NCBI GenBank assembly: GCA_022827195.1 | Contig: JAJDTL010000045.1 | Span: 1 to 64,000, forward strand | DNA: 64,000 nucleotides | Direction: 5' to 3' | Origin: Caldilineaceae bacterium | Lineage (GTDB): Bacteria; Chloroflexota; Anaerolineae; Caldilineales; Caldilineaceae | Notes under the pieces: model-generated | Seen by the model: only the letters and a program-made list of their open reading frames with translations | What the model was told of the DNA's origin: nothing | Database searches by the model: none | Made by a program: the position numbers and the translations under genes | In this document: positions 33,787-43,116 of the stretch, one piece after another | Numbering within the stretch: the first letter of the stretch is position 1 | How the letters are laid out: each line of letters starts with the position of its first letter

Positions 33787-34974
33787 TTATGCAGCCGCTG
33801 CGGCATTGCAGAAGTTGCTCTTGATCTCATACTCCCGGTCCAGCTCGGCCTGCGTCGTGATTTCATCCAGGTAGACGTCCCGCTCTTCCTGCGCCGAAAG
33901 GTAGGCCGCGATGATATATCGCGTTATCTCCCTGCCCTCCTCGCCGCTGAAAACAGGCCTGGAATCGTCTCTGACGGCCTCGACAAAGTGGCGCGTCGCC
34001 CCGACAAACGACGAAGACCAGCTGCGCTCTTCCGGCGGGACCTCCTCCATGTAAGTTGTGACCTCGCCGTCGACAAAAACCGCGATCGGGGGAAAGGCCG
34101 GGCTGCCCGACATATTGCAGGCTTGGAAATAAGCGCGGTCCTTCCCGCCCGTACACTGGTTGATCCACATAACGCCCTTTTCGCCGAAGATCTCGACGAA
34201 ATCCTCCAGCCAGAAGCTGCAGGGCAGCGCCATGCGCGGCGAGAACGAAAAATCCAGCTGCGCATACTTCGGCTTTCCGGCGGAGTCTCTGAAGCGCGCG
34301 CGAATCATCGCCGGCGCATCCAGGGGCGTGTCCCCGTCGATCCAGGCGCCAATCTTCTCAAAGTCCCGCTCCATGAACCAGCGCGCCAACGAAAACTTGT
34401 GGAAGCCGTCGTCGCCCACCAACGGTCCCGTGCCAGAACGGCTGAAGTCCATCCGCCAGCTGGTCGGGTCCCAGAATATGGGCCACGGCGCGCCCTCCTT
34501 TACTCCGCCCATCGTGTTCACGCGGACCGAAATCGGCTCGCCGATTACGCCTTCCTCGATCAGCGCTTTGGCTCGCTCGAAGGCCGGATAGAACAGGAAG
34601 TTCTCGTATACCCGCAACTTCACTCCGTTCCGCCTGCAGGCCTCAATGATTCTGTCGCACTCCGCCAACCCATGCGCCATCGGCTTCTGCAGGCTCAATC
34701 CTCTGACGCCGGCCTGCGCGCAATCGACCGCCAGCGCGCAATGAAGATGGTGCGGCGTCAGGACCTCAACGATGTCGAGCGACTCCTTCTCCAACATCTC
34801 CTCGTGATTATCGTAGAGCGTCGCCTGCCCCTGTTCCCACCGCTCCAGCCACCGTCGTCCGGCCTCGCGATCAAGGTCGCAAACCGCCGCGATCTCGGCA
34901 TCAGGATTGTCCAGATATCCCAGCACATGTTCGTTGCTGACGATGCCGAGGCCGATGAAGCCTACTCTGAGCAC
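33787..34974 (-). CDS. Gfo/Idh/MocA-family oxidoreductase
   Basis: 395 aa. VGFIGLGIVSNEHV is the nucleotide loop; the EKP motif is replaced by QKP (SLQKPMAHGL), and the later D.G.H..D motif reads DDGFHKFSLARW, so the second Asp is Ser. These changes suggest an altered active site though the Lys is kept. Start GTG 34974 with GGAG six bases upstream. It starts 20 bp after the permease gene at 34994 and belongs to that ABC operon. Confidence 0.9.
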   Translation of the reverse strand: MLRVGFIGLGIVSNEHVLGYLDNPDAEIAAVCDLDREAGRRWLERWEQGQATLYDNHEEMLEKESLDIVEVLTPHHLHCALAVDCAQAGVRGLSLQKPMAHGLAECDRIIEACRRNGVKLRVYENFLFYPAFERAKALIEEGVIGEPISVRVNTMGGVKEGAPWPIFWDPTSWRMDFSRSGTGPLVGDDGFHKFSLARWFMERDFEKIGAWIDGDTPLDAPAMIRARFRDSAGKPKYAQLDFSFSPRMALPCSFWLEDFVEIFGEKGVMWINQCTGGKDRAYFQACNMSGSPAFPPIAVFVDGEVTTYMEEVPPEERSWSSSFVGATRHFVEAVRDDSRPVFSGEEGREITRYIIAAYLSAQEERDVYLDEITTQAELDREYEIKSNFCNAAAAA

Positions 34975-34993
34975 GTTGGTCTCCTCCGGGAGA

Positions 34994-35821
34994 CTACCCT
35001 TTGATGCCGGTCTGCGCGGCGCTTTCTATGATACGCTGCTGGGCAAAAAGAAAGATCAAGAGCAGCGGCGTGGCCATTACCACCGAGACCGCCAGCAGCC
35101 AGTGCGCCGGCGCCTGGTAAAGCGACTTGAGATAGGAGATGCCCAACGGCAGCGTGGCCAAATCCTGGTCGCTGATAACGATCAGCGGCCACAGAAACTC
35201 GTCCCAGCTCGCCAGCGCCGCCAGCAGCGCAAGCGTAACCAGCGCAGGTTTCACCATCGGTACCACAATCTGAAAGAAAATGTTCAGCTCGCCCGAACCG
35301 TCGACCCGCGCCGCGTCGATGTACTCGGTTGGGATCGAAGTGATGAACTGCCTCATAAAAAAGACGGCGAACGCGTTCACCGATATCGGCAGGATGAGCC
35401 CAGGATAGGTGTTGATCCAGCCCAGCTGCTTGACGATCACGAAGAGCGGGATCATGATAATCTGGAGCGGCAGCAGCGACATGCCCAAAATGATGACGAA
35501 CATGATCTCTTTGCCGGGAAAGTTGTGCTTGGCAAAACCGTAACCGGCCAACGACGGAAAAAACACCTGGATCCCCACCTGCGCAAACAGCACGATCAGG
35601 CTGTTCATCAGATTGCGAGTGAAGTTCTCAGATGTCCACGCCTCGGGATAGTTGCGCCACTGAATCGGGTCCGGAATCCATTTCACCGGAATGAGAAATA
35701 CCTGCTCAAGCGGTTTGAGCGAACCCGAAACAATCCAGACCATCGGGAACAGCATGACCGCGGCGAAGATACAGAGCAGCCCGAATCGCACGACCTGCAT
35801 AATGTTGCTGCGGCCACTCAT
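34994..35821 (-). CDS. Carbohydrate ABC transporter permease (MalG type)
   Basis: 275 aa, six helices, EAA loop YIDAARVDGSGELNIFFQIVVP, C-terminus QRIIESAAQTGIKG. ATG overlaps the MalF-type stop at 35818 by four bases. Pairs with 35818-36729 and binding protein 36813. Confidence 0.93.
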   Translation of the reverse strand: MSGRSNIMQVVRFGLLCIFAAVMLFPMVWIVSGSLKPLEQVFLIPVKWIPDPIQWRNYPEAWTSENFTRNLMNSLIVLFAQVGIQVFFPSLAGYGFAKHNFPGKEIMFVIILGMSLLPLQIIMIPLFVIVKQLGWINTYPGLILPISVNAFAVFFMRQFITSIPTEYIDAARVDGSGELNIFFQIVVPMVKPALVTLALLAALASWDEFLWPLIVISDQDLATLPLGISYLKSLYQAPAHWLLAVSVVMATPLLLIFLFAQQRIIESAAQTGIKG

Positions 35822-36729
35822 TCTTCAATCCCTTCGTGCACGCGAAAAAGGCGCAGCTGTACAATCGTGAGGACCAGGATCAAGACGAAGCCGACCATCG
35901 ACACGGCGCTGGCACGGCCCATGCGCAGGTCGCGCAGCCCCTCGTGGTAGATGAGCATCGCCATCGATCGTGTGGCGTTGTTCGGGCCCCCGCCCGTCAT
36001 GATGAACATCGGCGTAAACACCTTCATACCCGCGATGATCGTGTGAATCACGACAAAGGCGAAAATCGGCCGCAGCATCGGCAGCGTGATGTGCCGCATT
36101 AGTCGCCACCGATTCGCGCCGTCGATGGCCGCCGCCTCGTAAAAGGTCTGCGGGATCGATTGGAGCCCGGCCAGGAATACGACCATGAACCAGCCGACGC
36201 CCTGCCAGGCCGACATGATGACAATGCCCCACAGCGCACTGTTCTGCTTGGTCAGCCAGGATACGGAAAGTCCCAGCATCGCGTTGAGAGGGCCGTTCTG
36301 GCGCAGCAGCAGGGACCATGCCGTGGCCATCGCTACCGCCGAGAGAATGGTGGGCGCGAAAAAGACCGAACGGAAGAAGAAGCGCCCTATCAGCTTTTCC
36401 CTGATCAACGATGCGAAGACAAAGCCAATCACCCAGGCCGGCGGTCCGAAAAACAGGGTAAAACTGAGCGTCACCCGCATTGCCGACCAGAAGTTCTTGT
36501 TGCCGGCCAGGTTCTGGTAGTTCTCCAGGCCCACCCAGGTCATCGGGCCGAAGAGGTCGAACTCATGAAAACTGATGACGATCGCGCTTACAATCGGATA
36601 TATGTTAAAGACTAGAAAGAAGGCAAGCACGGGGAGCGTGAAGAGGAATCCGACCACCTTCATGCGTGTATGGTAACGCCAGTTTTCGGGCCAGAGCCGA
36701 CCCAACCGCAGCGATTCCATCTTTTCCAC
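35818..36729 (-). CDS. Carbohydrate ABC transporter permease (MalF type)
   Basis: 303 aa, first helix around 27-47, EAA loop YEAAAIDGANRWRLMRHITLP and the FTPMFIMTGGGPNNATRSM segment. Start GTG 36729 or ATG 36720; neither has a strong ribosome site, which fits an operon-internal gene behind a stem-loop. Transport partner of the MalG-type gene it overlaps. Confidence 0.92.
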   Translation of the reverse strand: MEKMESLRLGRLWPENWRYHTRMKVVGFLFTLPVLAFFLVFNIYPIVSAIVISFHEFDLFGPMTWVGLENYQNLAGNKNFWSAMRVTLSFTLFFGPPAWVIGFVFASLIREKLIGRFFFRSVFFAPTILSAVAMATAWSLLLRQNGPLNAMLGLSVSWLTKQNSALWGIVIMSAWQGVGWFMVVFLAGLQSIPQTFYEAAAIDGANRWRLMRHITLPMLRPIFAFVVIHTIIAGMKVFTPMFIMTGGGPNNATRSMAMLIYHEGLRDLRMGRASAVSMVGFVLILVLTIVQLRLFRVHEGIEE

Positions 36730-36758
36730 TACACGACCCCTGTGCCTGGCGGCTGGCG

Positions 36759-36790
36759 GACAGCCGATGGCGCAATCACCATCGGCTGTC
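36759..36790 (-). promoter_or_regulatory. Intercistronic stem-loop after a solute-binding-protein gene
   Basis: GACAGCCGATGG (36759-36770) and CCATCGGCTGTC (36779-36790) are perfect 12-bp complements around an 8-base loop. It fills most of the gap between the binding-protein stop (36813) and the permease start. Confidence 0.8.
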
Positions 36791-36812
36791 TACGAACCAC
36801 TACGTTCTTTTT

Positions 36813-38177
36813 CTATCGCCCGTCGACAATCGAATTGATCTCTTCCACTGCTTCGTCCAGGCTCGCCTGGACATCGGCGCCCTCAAAGGCCATCGCCTCA
36901 ATCTTGCCGCGCAGGATGCGCGCCACTTCGGCGTAGTGCTCGGTTACGAAGATCGCCTGGCCTCCCTCCGCCGCGGCCGCGACGAGGTCAGCATAGGGAA
37001 CTCGCCCTGCGCCCCAACCCTTCTCGATGTCCGGCAAGGGCTGCCAGATCCCCGAAGCCGTCGCCTGTCCCTGCGGGTCGGCTTCCAGGAAGCGGAGGAA
37101 CTCCCACGCGGCCTGCTTGTTCTCCGACGCCGCGTTGACCACCCAAGCCCAGCCCCAGAAGACGTTACCAGGCGTGCCGGCCTCGATCGCAGGCATGCCG
37201 TAAGCATGATAGCCGCTCTCTACCACAGGGCTCCCGGTTGCCACGAGGAAGGCCTCATACATCCACGGACCGGCCAGGTCGCAGGTCATCTCGCCCGAAC
37301 CGAACGCCGCATGGACCTCGCCGGGAATCACCGGACCGATGTTGGGATCGCCCAGCTCCCTGCTTACCCGCATCATCCACTCGACGGCCTCTGCGCCTGC
37401 AGCGTCGTTGATCGTCGCCGACGTACGGTCGTCGCTCAAGACGCTGCCGCCGGCCTGCGCAAGGAAGGTCGTCAGCACCTGCATCGACCACGTATCGTCG
37501 AAATACATCGGCAGCTTGATGAAGTTGCGCTTGAAGTTGCCGTCATCGTCAAGATAGAAGTCGGGGTTGCCTTCGATCACCTGCTTTCCAACCGCAATGA
37601 GGTCGTCCCAGGTCTCAAGCGTGACCGCATCGGGATCGACACCTGCGTCGCGGAAGTGCTGGTCATTGCAGTAGAGAACGAGCCAGCTCAACTCCCAGTG
37701 GTAGCCGTAAGGTGTACCGTCGGCGGACGACCAGGAATCGAACGCGCCCGGCAAGCGGCTGGCCTTGAGCGCCTCAACCGAGTCAAAGCCAAGCGCCCCC
37801 ACCGCCGCATCGTCGATCGGCGCCAGCTGCCCCTTGTTGATCAGCTTGATCGCCTGTGGGTTGATGACAGCGAAGATGTCTGGCGCAGTGCCGGTCGCGA
37901 GCGCGCTCGTCACCTTGTCTTCGAATCCGCCTTCACCCACGGGGGGAATGCTATGGTCGAAGTCGATTGTGACGTGCGGATTGTCGTTCATATAGATGCG
38001 GACTCGTTCGGCCTGGTACTCATAACCGGGCGGCCAGTTGAAATACCACATCGACAGTTCGACAGGCTGGTCCTCGGCTGCCATGTCCGACGCCATCGGG
38101 GCCGGCGCGACACATGCCGCCAACAGTAGCGTCAGCAGAGCAAGAATGATAGCGCTGCGTTTCCGGGTCTTCATCAC
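36813..38177 (-). CDS. ABC transporter sugar-binding lipoprotein (family 1)
   Basis: 454 aa. A short Sec lipoprotein signal (IILALLTLLLAAC) with the Cys at about residue 21. The body is the family-1 fold: FEDKVTSALATGTAPDIFAV near 90-110, WELSWLVLYCNDQHFRDAG and MTCDLAGPWMYEAF. GGAGGAG precedes ATG 38177. Delivers a saccharide to the permeases at 34994-36729, with Gfo/Idh downstream and PfkB kinase upstream in the same direction. Confidence 0.93.
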   Translation of the reverse strand: MMKTRKRSAIILALLTLLLAACVAPAPMASDMAAEDQPVELSMWYFNWPPGYEYQAERVRIYMNDNPHVTIDFDHSIPPVGEGGFEDKVTSALATGTAPDIFAVINPQAIKLINKGQLAPIDDAAVGALGFDSVEALKASRLPGAFDSWSSADGTPYGYHWELSWLVLYCNDQHFRDAGVDPDAVTLETWDDLIAVGKQVIEGNPDFYLDDDGNFKRNFIKLPMYFDDTWSMQVLTTFLAQAGGSVLSDDRTSATINDAAGAEAVEWMMRVSRELGDPNIGPVIPGEVHAAFGSGEMTCDLAGPWMYEAFLVATGSPVVESGYHAYGMPAIEAGTPGNVFWGWAWVVNAASENKQAAWEFLRFLEADPQGQATASGIWQPLPDIEKGWGAGRVPYADLVAAAAEGGQAIFVTEHYAEVARILRGKIEAMAFEGADVQASLDEAVEEINSIVDGR

Positions 38178-38243
38178 ACTCCTCCTGTATGAAAATTGAG
38201 TATCCTACGCCCATTTTTTGAGCGCATTCTGATTGTCCCGTGA

Positions 38244-39203
38244 CTATGGGCTGGCAACCAGCATCCTTTTCTCGACCTCATCTCTGGTGGGCATCCGTGT
38301 TTTGTGCACCCCTCCTGACCGTTCGATGACATGAATTACTGCTGCGGCGCCAAGTCTGGCCGCCCATCGCGCGTCGCCGCTGCGCCGGTACCCGCTCAGA
38401 AAGACGGTCGAAAATGAGTCGCCTGCCCCGGTTGTGTCTATTACCTCGCCGCTCTGGGCCGGCACCCGCTCCACGCCTTCTGCCGTCGCCAACACGCAGC
38501 CGCGCTCACCCAGCGTCAGCAATCCGATGGTGGCCCCCCAGTCCACGAACTGGTTCACGACCTTCTCCTCGCCGGCGGGAGTCGCCACCGACTCCGCTCC
38601 CAATAGGTGGCCGCAGTCTTCCACGCTGGCGCGCACGATGTCGCAAAGGGAGACCAGTTCCCGCAGCTCTGTGGGATCGCGCCGTTCCTCTGCGTTTGGA
38701 TGCTGCCGCGAATGCGCGCCGCCGTAGCCGCCCAGGTCGATCGCCAGCGTCCCGTCCAACGCGGCCAGGTCGCGGATCGTGCCCACGGGCACATCGTGGT
38801 CCATTGTCGCGATATAGAAAACGGAGGCAGTGTGGTAGTCGGGAGGGATGTCGTCAAATGAAATCGGCGGGGCCTTCTGAGGGTACTGAATCTCCTTCTC
38901 ACCCGACGCCGCGTAAATCAACTTTGTCGTCGTCGTACGGTCGCCCGGCCTGACAGAGACCCCGCGCATGTCTACCTGCGCGTCGCGAAAAGGCTGCAGC
39001 AACCCGTCCGGCATGTCCTCACCGATGATCGTGACGATGCCAACTCGCTCCCCCAGCCTTCCGGCCGCGACCGACCCATAGGCGACTGGACTTCCCAGGA
39101 CCGGGCCGATCGTCCGATCCGGGAAATGGATCATCTCCTTGACGATGTGGCCGATCAGGACGATATCAGGCTGGCAACTCTCTGAACCTCCGCAAGGCTC
39201 CAT
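38244..39203 (-). CDS. PfkB-family carbohydrate kinase
   Basis: 319 aa cytoplasmic sugar kinase. VAYGSVAAGRLG near 40-51 corresponds to the first PfkB signature region, and DTTGAGDSFSTVFLSGY (256-272) is the second, with Asp262 as the catalytic base and GAGD as the anion hole. Members phosphorylate ribose, fructose, ketodeoxygluconate, 5-dehydro-2-deoxygluconate or inosine. Being next to an inositol-phosphate synthase and a sugar ABC system, it could trap an imported sugar or inositol derivative. Starts 48 bp after its upstream neighbour stops. Confidence 0.9.
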   Translation of the reverse strand: MEPCGGSESCQPDIVLIGHIVKEMIHFPDRTIGPVLGSPVAYGSVAAGRLGERVGIVTIIGEDMPDGLLQPFRDAQVDMRGVSVRPGDRTTTTKLIYAASGEKEIQYPQKAPPISFDDIPPDYHTASVFYIATMDHDVPVGTIRDLAALDGTLAIDLGGYGGAHSRQHPNAEERRDPTELRELVSLCDIVRASVEDCGHLLGAESVATPAGEEKVVNQFVDWGATIGLLTLGERGCVLATAEGVERVPAQSGEVIDTTGAGDSFSTVFLSGYRRSGDARWAARLGAAAVIHVIERSGGVHKTRMPTRDEVEKRMLVASP

Positions 39204-39251
39204 TCGCGCCGCCCTTCGAGTTTGGAAGAGAACAGCTCCTGCTACAGCGTG

Positions 39252-40313
39252 CTATCTATCGCGCTTTCCCTGGATAAACTCCTCCAGCATCTTCAAGGCT
39301 TGCTCGTCGACAATCTGCTGCGGAGGATGTTTGCAGAAGAAGGCGGAAGCGCTTGTCAGCACCCCGCCCGTCCCGCGGTCGAGCGCAAGGCGGCAGCATC
39401 GGATCGCGTCAACCGCGACACCGGCGAAATTCGCACTGTCCTCTACCTCTAGCTTGGCGTCCAGAATGATCGGCGCATTGCTGAAGTTGGCCAGCTCAAA
39501 ATAGAAGCGGGCTGTCTTGCGGTCCTCCATGTTGGGCACATGCGCGAAACCGGCCGAGACATCCGCTTCGTAGGGGATGAGCGTCTCCACAGCCCCCCGC
39601 TTCGTCTTCTCCTTGCTCTCCCCGCGGTGAATGAGATTGTAAAAGTCTGTGTTGCCGGCGTAGTTGAGCTGGTACGTCTTCTTGATCTGTATGCCGCGTG
39701 CCAGCATCGTCTCCACCATCGCCCGGTGCAGAATCGTGCCCCCCAGCTGGCTCTTGACGTCATCTCCCACCAGAGGGACTTTGCGCATCTCCGCTTCCCG
39801 CGCAAAGGACTCGTCGCATACGATCAGTTCCGGCATGCCGTTGACAAATGCAACGCCCGCTTCGAGTGCGGCCTCGGCATAGATGCGGGCCGCCTCCGCC
39901 GACCCGGTCGGCAGCATGTTCAGCATTACCTCCGCGCCCGCTTCTCTGAGGGCGGCGACAACATCCACCGGCTGCCCCACTGCTCGCTCCATCTGACTTT
40001 GAAGGTGCGGGGGCGCCCCATCGGCGACGGGCCCCATGAGGACCTCTACCCCGCTCTCCGTCAGCTCAATGTCGGGCACTCGGTAGGCGTTGTTGGGGGG
40101 CGCGAAGATGGCATCAGACAGGTCCAACCCAACTTTGCACGCATTGACGTCAAATGCGACAGCCGGCTTGATGTCGGTTACGTCGTAGCCGCCCATTTCG
40201 CGGTGCATCAACCCGACTGATTCACCACCCTGCGCGTAGTAATGAAGACCCTGTACCAAGGCGCTTGTGCAGTTGCCGACGCCGACGATGGCAAGCCTGA
40301 TTTCCCTGGACAT
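39252..40313 (-). CDS. Inositol-3-phosphate synthase family protein
   Basis: 353 aa, the size of the short archaeal/actinobacterial myo-inositol-1-phosphate synthases, which turn glucose 6-phosphate into inositol phosphate with bound NAD. Visible hallmarks are IVGVGNCTSALVQG (10-23), GDDVKSQLGGTILHR and KKTYQLNYAGNTDFYNL with the catalytic lysines, and a C-terminal DAIRCCRLALDRGTGGVL. In this context the product might feed inositol lipids, a compatible solute or an inositol pathway. The start ATG 40313 has only a weak GAGAAG site. Confidence 0.9.
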   Translation of the reverse strand: MSREIRLAIVGVGNCTSALVQGLHYYAQGGESVGLMHREMGGYDVTDIKPAVAFDVNACKVGLDLSDAIFAPPNNAYRVPDIELTESGVEVLMGPVADGAPPHLQSQMERAVGQPVDVVAALREAGAEVMLNMLPTGSAEAARIYAEAALEAGVAFVNGMPELIVCDESFAREAEMRKVPLVGDDVKSQLGGTILHRAMVETMLARGIQIKKTYQLNYAGNTDFYNLIHRGESKEKTKRGAVETLIPYEADVSAGFAHVPNMEDRKTARFYFELANFSNAPIILDAKLEVEDSANFAGVAVDAIRCCRLALDRGTGGVLTSASAFFCKHPPQQIVDEQALKMLEEFIQGKRDR

Positions 40314-40703
40314 GTGCGATCTTCTCTGTTTCCTTTAGCCCTTCGCAGTGCACGACCCCGGTAGCCGGCGCGTGCCCCAATCTCGACGTTCTAGCGCCGG
40401 CTTACTCTCAGCGCATCCATTTTTTGCCCGGCCGGGAAGCGGCAACAGCACGTTGGGCTCCCTCGAATTGGCACTCGGGTTGAGTCGGCTGCTGCCGGGA
40501 GCCAGTACCATAACGTATGAGATCTGGTGGAGTTGCGTCGACGAATAGGATATTTTCTGGCAGACTTTGGGAGTATAATGAGTACAATTCCGTTTGTCAA
40601 CCACGTCAAATCCGGCCCCCAAAGACTCCTGTGCCCGCTGTCGCGACCCTCTTTCACGTCCGGTTCGTTGACTGTACCTGTTACAAAATAGGAGGCAAGA
40701 AAC
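40314..40703. other. Divergent regulatory region
   Basis: 390 bp between the minus-strand inositol-phosphate synthase and the plus-strand PhyH gene. It has an isolated TATAAT at 40574 on the plus strand; no coding frame is supported. Promoters for both directions must lie here. Confidence 0.65.
40574..40579 (+). promoter_or_regulatory. Candidate -10 box for the PhyH gene
   Basis: TATAAT in an otherwise GC-rich spacer, 125 bp before the ATG at 40704. No good -35 hexamer is found at the right distance, so an activator may be needed. Confidence 0.4.
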
Positions 40704-41546
40704 ATGCGAAAGAACGTGAATGTCCAAACTGCAGCGCCAATGGACGGGTTAGGCGATGACCATCAGTTGGATATCCAGATCCTGAATCTTAAAAACCTTG
40801 GCTATACAGTGGTTCGCGGCGCGATTCCTGAAGACCGGTTAGACCAGATCCGGGCAGCCTTCGACGCCAAAATGAACGAACAGATCGCAAAAAAGGGCCG
40901 CCAGCATCGCAATGCATCCAATCGTTTCGACCTGATTCCCCTTTGGCAAGACCCGGTATTTCGTCAGCTCGTGAATCTTTCAAAAATCATGCCGATCGTG
41001 CGTGGCTACATGCAGCGATATTGGCAAGACGAGCCAGTTGTCTTCGGGGCCGGCCATGGCCACTGCCTGTTTGAGCGCAGCCCCGCCCATCAGGCCTGGC
41101 ACAACGATGCGCGTGTAAACAAAAAAGCCTCCGACATGACCCCTCCGATCTATATTCGGCTCACCTTTCTGATCGAAGACGTAGATGCAGAGATGGGACC
41201 GACCGGGCTTCTCCCCGGCACCCACGGCACCCATGTCAATTCACCGCCCTGGTTCAACGCGCCCGATGGACAACCCCGCAGCGTGCCGGAAATGGTGCTT
41301 GCCACCGGCAAGGCCGGCGACTGCATGATCAACGACACCTCCATCTACCACACCAACACGCCCAACCTGAGCGATCGCGTTCGCAAGGTAATCTGGGCGC
41401 TCTACGCTGGGTCCCGGACCCCGATCTGGGTACGTAAGGACCTGCCGCAGGACTACAAAGACCAAGCCCGTCTGACGAAAACCGATGTGGGCCCCCTCGA
41501 AGACCCGGCAATGGCCGCGCTTTTTCGCAACTTTCCCGAGGAGTGA
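40704..41546 (+). CDS. Phytanoyl-CoA dioxygenase (PhyH) family protein
   Basis: 280 aa. Iron ligands His133/Asp135 (AWHNDAR) and His216 (SIYHTNTPN), with Arg225 or Arg227 for 2-oxoglutarate. AGGAGG eight bases before ATG 40704 is a perfect ribosome site. Codon use is less C-rich than in the PhyH genes at the left end. The GTHGTHVNS segment between the strands holds two extra His residues. First gene of the plus-strand region; it has a single-gene transcript on present evidence. Confidence 0.9.
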   Translation: MRKNVNVQTAAPMDGLGDDHQLDIQILNLKNLGYTVVRGAIPEDRLDQIRAAFDAKMNEQIAKKGRQHRNASNRFDLIPLWQDPVFRQLVNLSKIMPIVRGYMQRYWQDEPVVFGAGHGHCLFERSPAHQAWHNDARVNKKASDMTPPIYIRLTFLIEDVDAEMGPTGLLPGTHGTHVNSPPWFNAPDGQPRSVPEMVLATGKAGDCMINDTSIYHTNTPNLSDRVRKVIWALYAGSRTPIWVRKDLPQDYKDQARLTKTDVGPLEDPAMAALFRNFPEE

Positions 41547-41692
41547 CGCGACGGACCAACCTCGCCTGCACCTGAGAACATAAAATCACAGTCCTGAGCA
41601 ACGGAGCCATGAACAGTCCCCCGTTCGTCCTCCGGCAGATAGGGGGAATACGTCTCTTTGGACCCTTTTGGGCGGACGGGCCTGCAGCCCTT

Positions 41693-41729
41693 CCTTGTGC
41701 GGGGGGACTGCCCCCGCAACGCCCCCCTG
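41693..41729. repeat. Dispersed GC-rich hairpin repeat, copy 2
   Basis: CCTTGTGCGGGGGGACTG then CCCCCGCAACGCCCCCCTG; matches 3227-3263 except at the loop. GCGGGGG pairs with CCCCCGC. Same orientation as copy 1 relative to an upstream plus-strand PhyH gene. Confidence 0.7.
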
Positions 41730-41951
41730 AGCTACGCCTACCGCCGCGTTCAATATCAAGCGGTCCAGTGCAGCCTGCGGCCCATCGCACCTTCTCCAAT
41801 TCAGCCAGTGCCGCGGTCTCGGTAGGAGCAGGCCTTGTGCCCGCCCTTTGCCTCTCCCCAAGCCGGCGGAAAATTCTACCCGCCGCCGGCATGGGTTTCT
41901 CGCTAGACGATTCCCGCCATGAGAGAGTCGCACACGATTTCCGAAACCGAA

Positions 41952-41980
41952 TTGACAACAAAACAGGCAGGCAATATAGT
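41952..41980 (+). promoter_or_regulatory. Sigma-70-type promoter
   Basis: Perfect TTGACA (41952-41957), 17-bp spacer, TATAGT (41975-41980). Transcription would begin near 41987 and read the PhyH gene at 42152 and possibly the SH3 genes after it. Confidence 0.7.
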
Positions 41981-42151
41981 TGAATGTGGCTGCCTTCATT
42001 GCAGCAAAGACGCATCATGTATTACAGTGTCAGTAACACCCTGAAGCAGCCGGGGTTCCCTCCAATTTACCCTTCAAGTTGGGCCAGGCCCTCGCCTCCG
42101 GCGCTTTCAAACGCTTGAAACGGGTTTTCACGCAACAGCGAGAAAAGCATC

Positions 42152-42967
42152 ATGGAGTTGACGCGCGAGCAGAAACAGTTTTTTGAGACCTTTGGATTCC
42201 TCTCCCTGCCCGGTCTGCTCAAAGAGGAAGTCGGCTGGATCATCGACGAATTCGAAGCGGTCTTTCGCGGGCGAAACGTCGTCCATGACGGCAGCGAGCG
42301 CTCCTGTATCGTACCTTTCATTGACCAGAGCGCACGGCTTAGCACACTCCTCGACGACCCCAGGCTTGTTGGACTGATATCCGGCATCCTGGGAGAGGAA
42401 TTCAACTACCTTGGCGGCGACGGAAACTACTACACCGGCGACACCAGCTGGCACAGCGACGGCTTCCACACGGTGGGCAAGTACCTAAAAGTGGCACTCT
42501 ATCTGGATGGCGTCGGCCGCGATAGCGGCTGCCTGCGCGTCATACCCGGCACACACCGGTTGGACATGTTCAAAGGCTGGGAGGCCCGCCAGGCCGGCGA
42601 GTCCCCAGAGCGCTGGGGCATCGAACAGAAAGATGTTCCCGCTGTGGCCCTGGAAACACGGCCAGGAGACGTCGTCGCCTTTAACCATAATCTGATGCAC
42701 GCCTCCTTTGGCGGAAGCAAGCGGCGGCGCATGTTTACCTTGAACTCTTGCGCACGCTGCGAGACCGAGCCGGAGCTTGACGAGTTGAAGAAGTACATCG
42801 CCAACCATCATCGCTACTGGATCGATCAGATGCACTCTGACATTATGAGAGGGACCGCATCTCCGGCCCGCATGTGCCACCTCCAGCAGGTTATCGAAAA
42901 CGAGGGCCACCTTCCCGCCCTTTCGGCAAGGGCGCGCAAGGAGATGTCCGAGCCGGCGCGAGGTTAG
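42152..42967 (+). CDS. Phytanoyl-CoA dioxygenase (PhyH) family protein
   Basis: 271 aa. His101/Asp103 (SWHSDGFH) and His183 (NLMHASFGG) bind iron; one of Arg191-193 would bind 2-oxoglutarate. The LTREQKQFFETFGFLSLPGLL start is typical. Most similar in layout to the gene at 48974 (same SWHSDG / AWHRDG spacing), so these two may share a substrate type. Preceded by a strong promoter 170 bp away. Confidence 0.9.
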   Translation: MELTREQKQFFETFGFLSLPGLLKEEVGWIIDEFEAVFRGRNVVHDGSERSCIVPFIDQSARLSTLLDDPRLVGLISGILGEEFNYLGGDGNYYTGDTSWHSDGFHTVGKYLKVALYLDGVGRDSGCLRVIPGTHRLDMFKGWEARQAGESPERWGIEQKDVPAVALETRPGDVVAFNHNLMHASFGGSKRRRMFTLNSCARCETEPELDELKKYIANHHRYWIDQMHSDIMRGTASPARMCHLQQVIENEGHLPALSARARKEMSEPARG

Positions 42968-43116
42968 GCCGCACTCGCGAGTTCGATTCCGCCAGAGTTC
43001 TTGAGCACTTGGAATCGCCCACCAGAGTTGCCCAGACCAACAACCGACAGCAGTTACCCGGCGGCGAACTGCTCACCGTCTCAAGCCTGAACCGCACAAT
43101 TGACCGGGGAATAGAA

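Larger units (their letters stand above)
41547..42151. other. 605-bp spacer with hairpin repeat and promoter
   Basis: No supported gene. It holds the second copy of the GC-rich hairpin repeat (41693) and a near-consensus promoter (41952), leaving about 165 bases of leader before the PhyH gene at 42152. Confidence 0.65.

Noticed and set aside
42874-43116. A longer N-terminus for the first SH3 protein
   Set aside because: It would overlap the PhyH gene and hide a clean signal peptide that begins at 43117.
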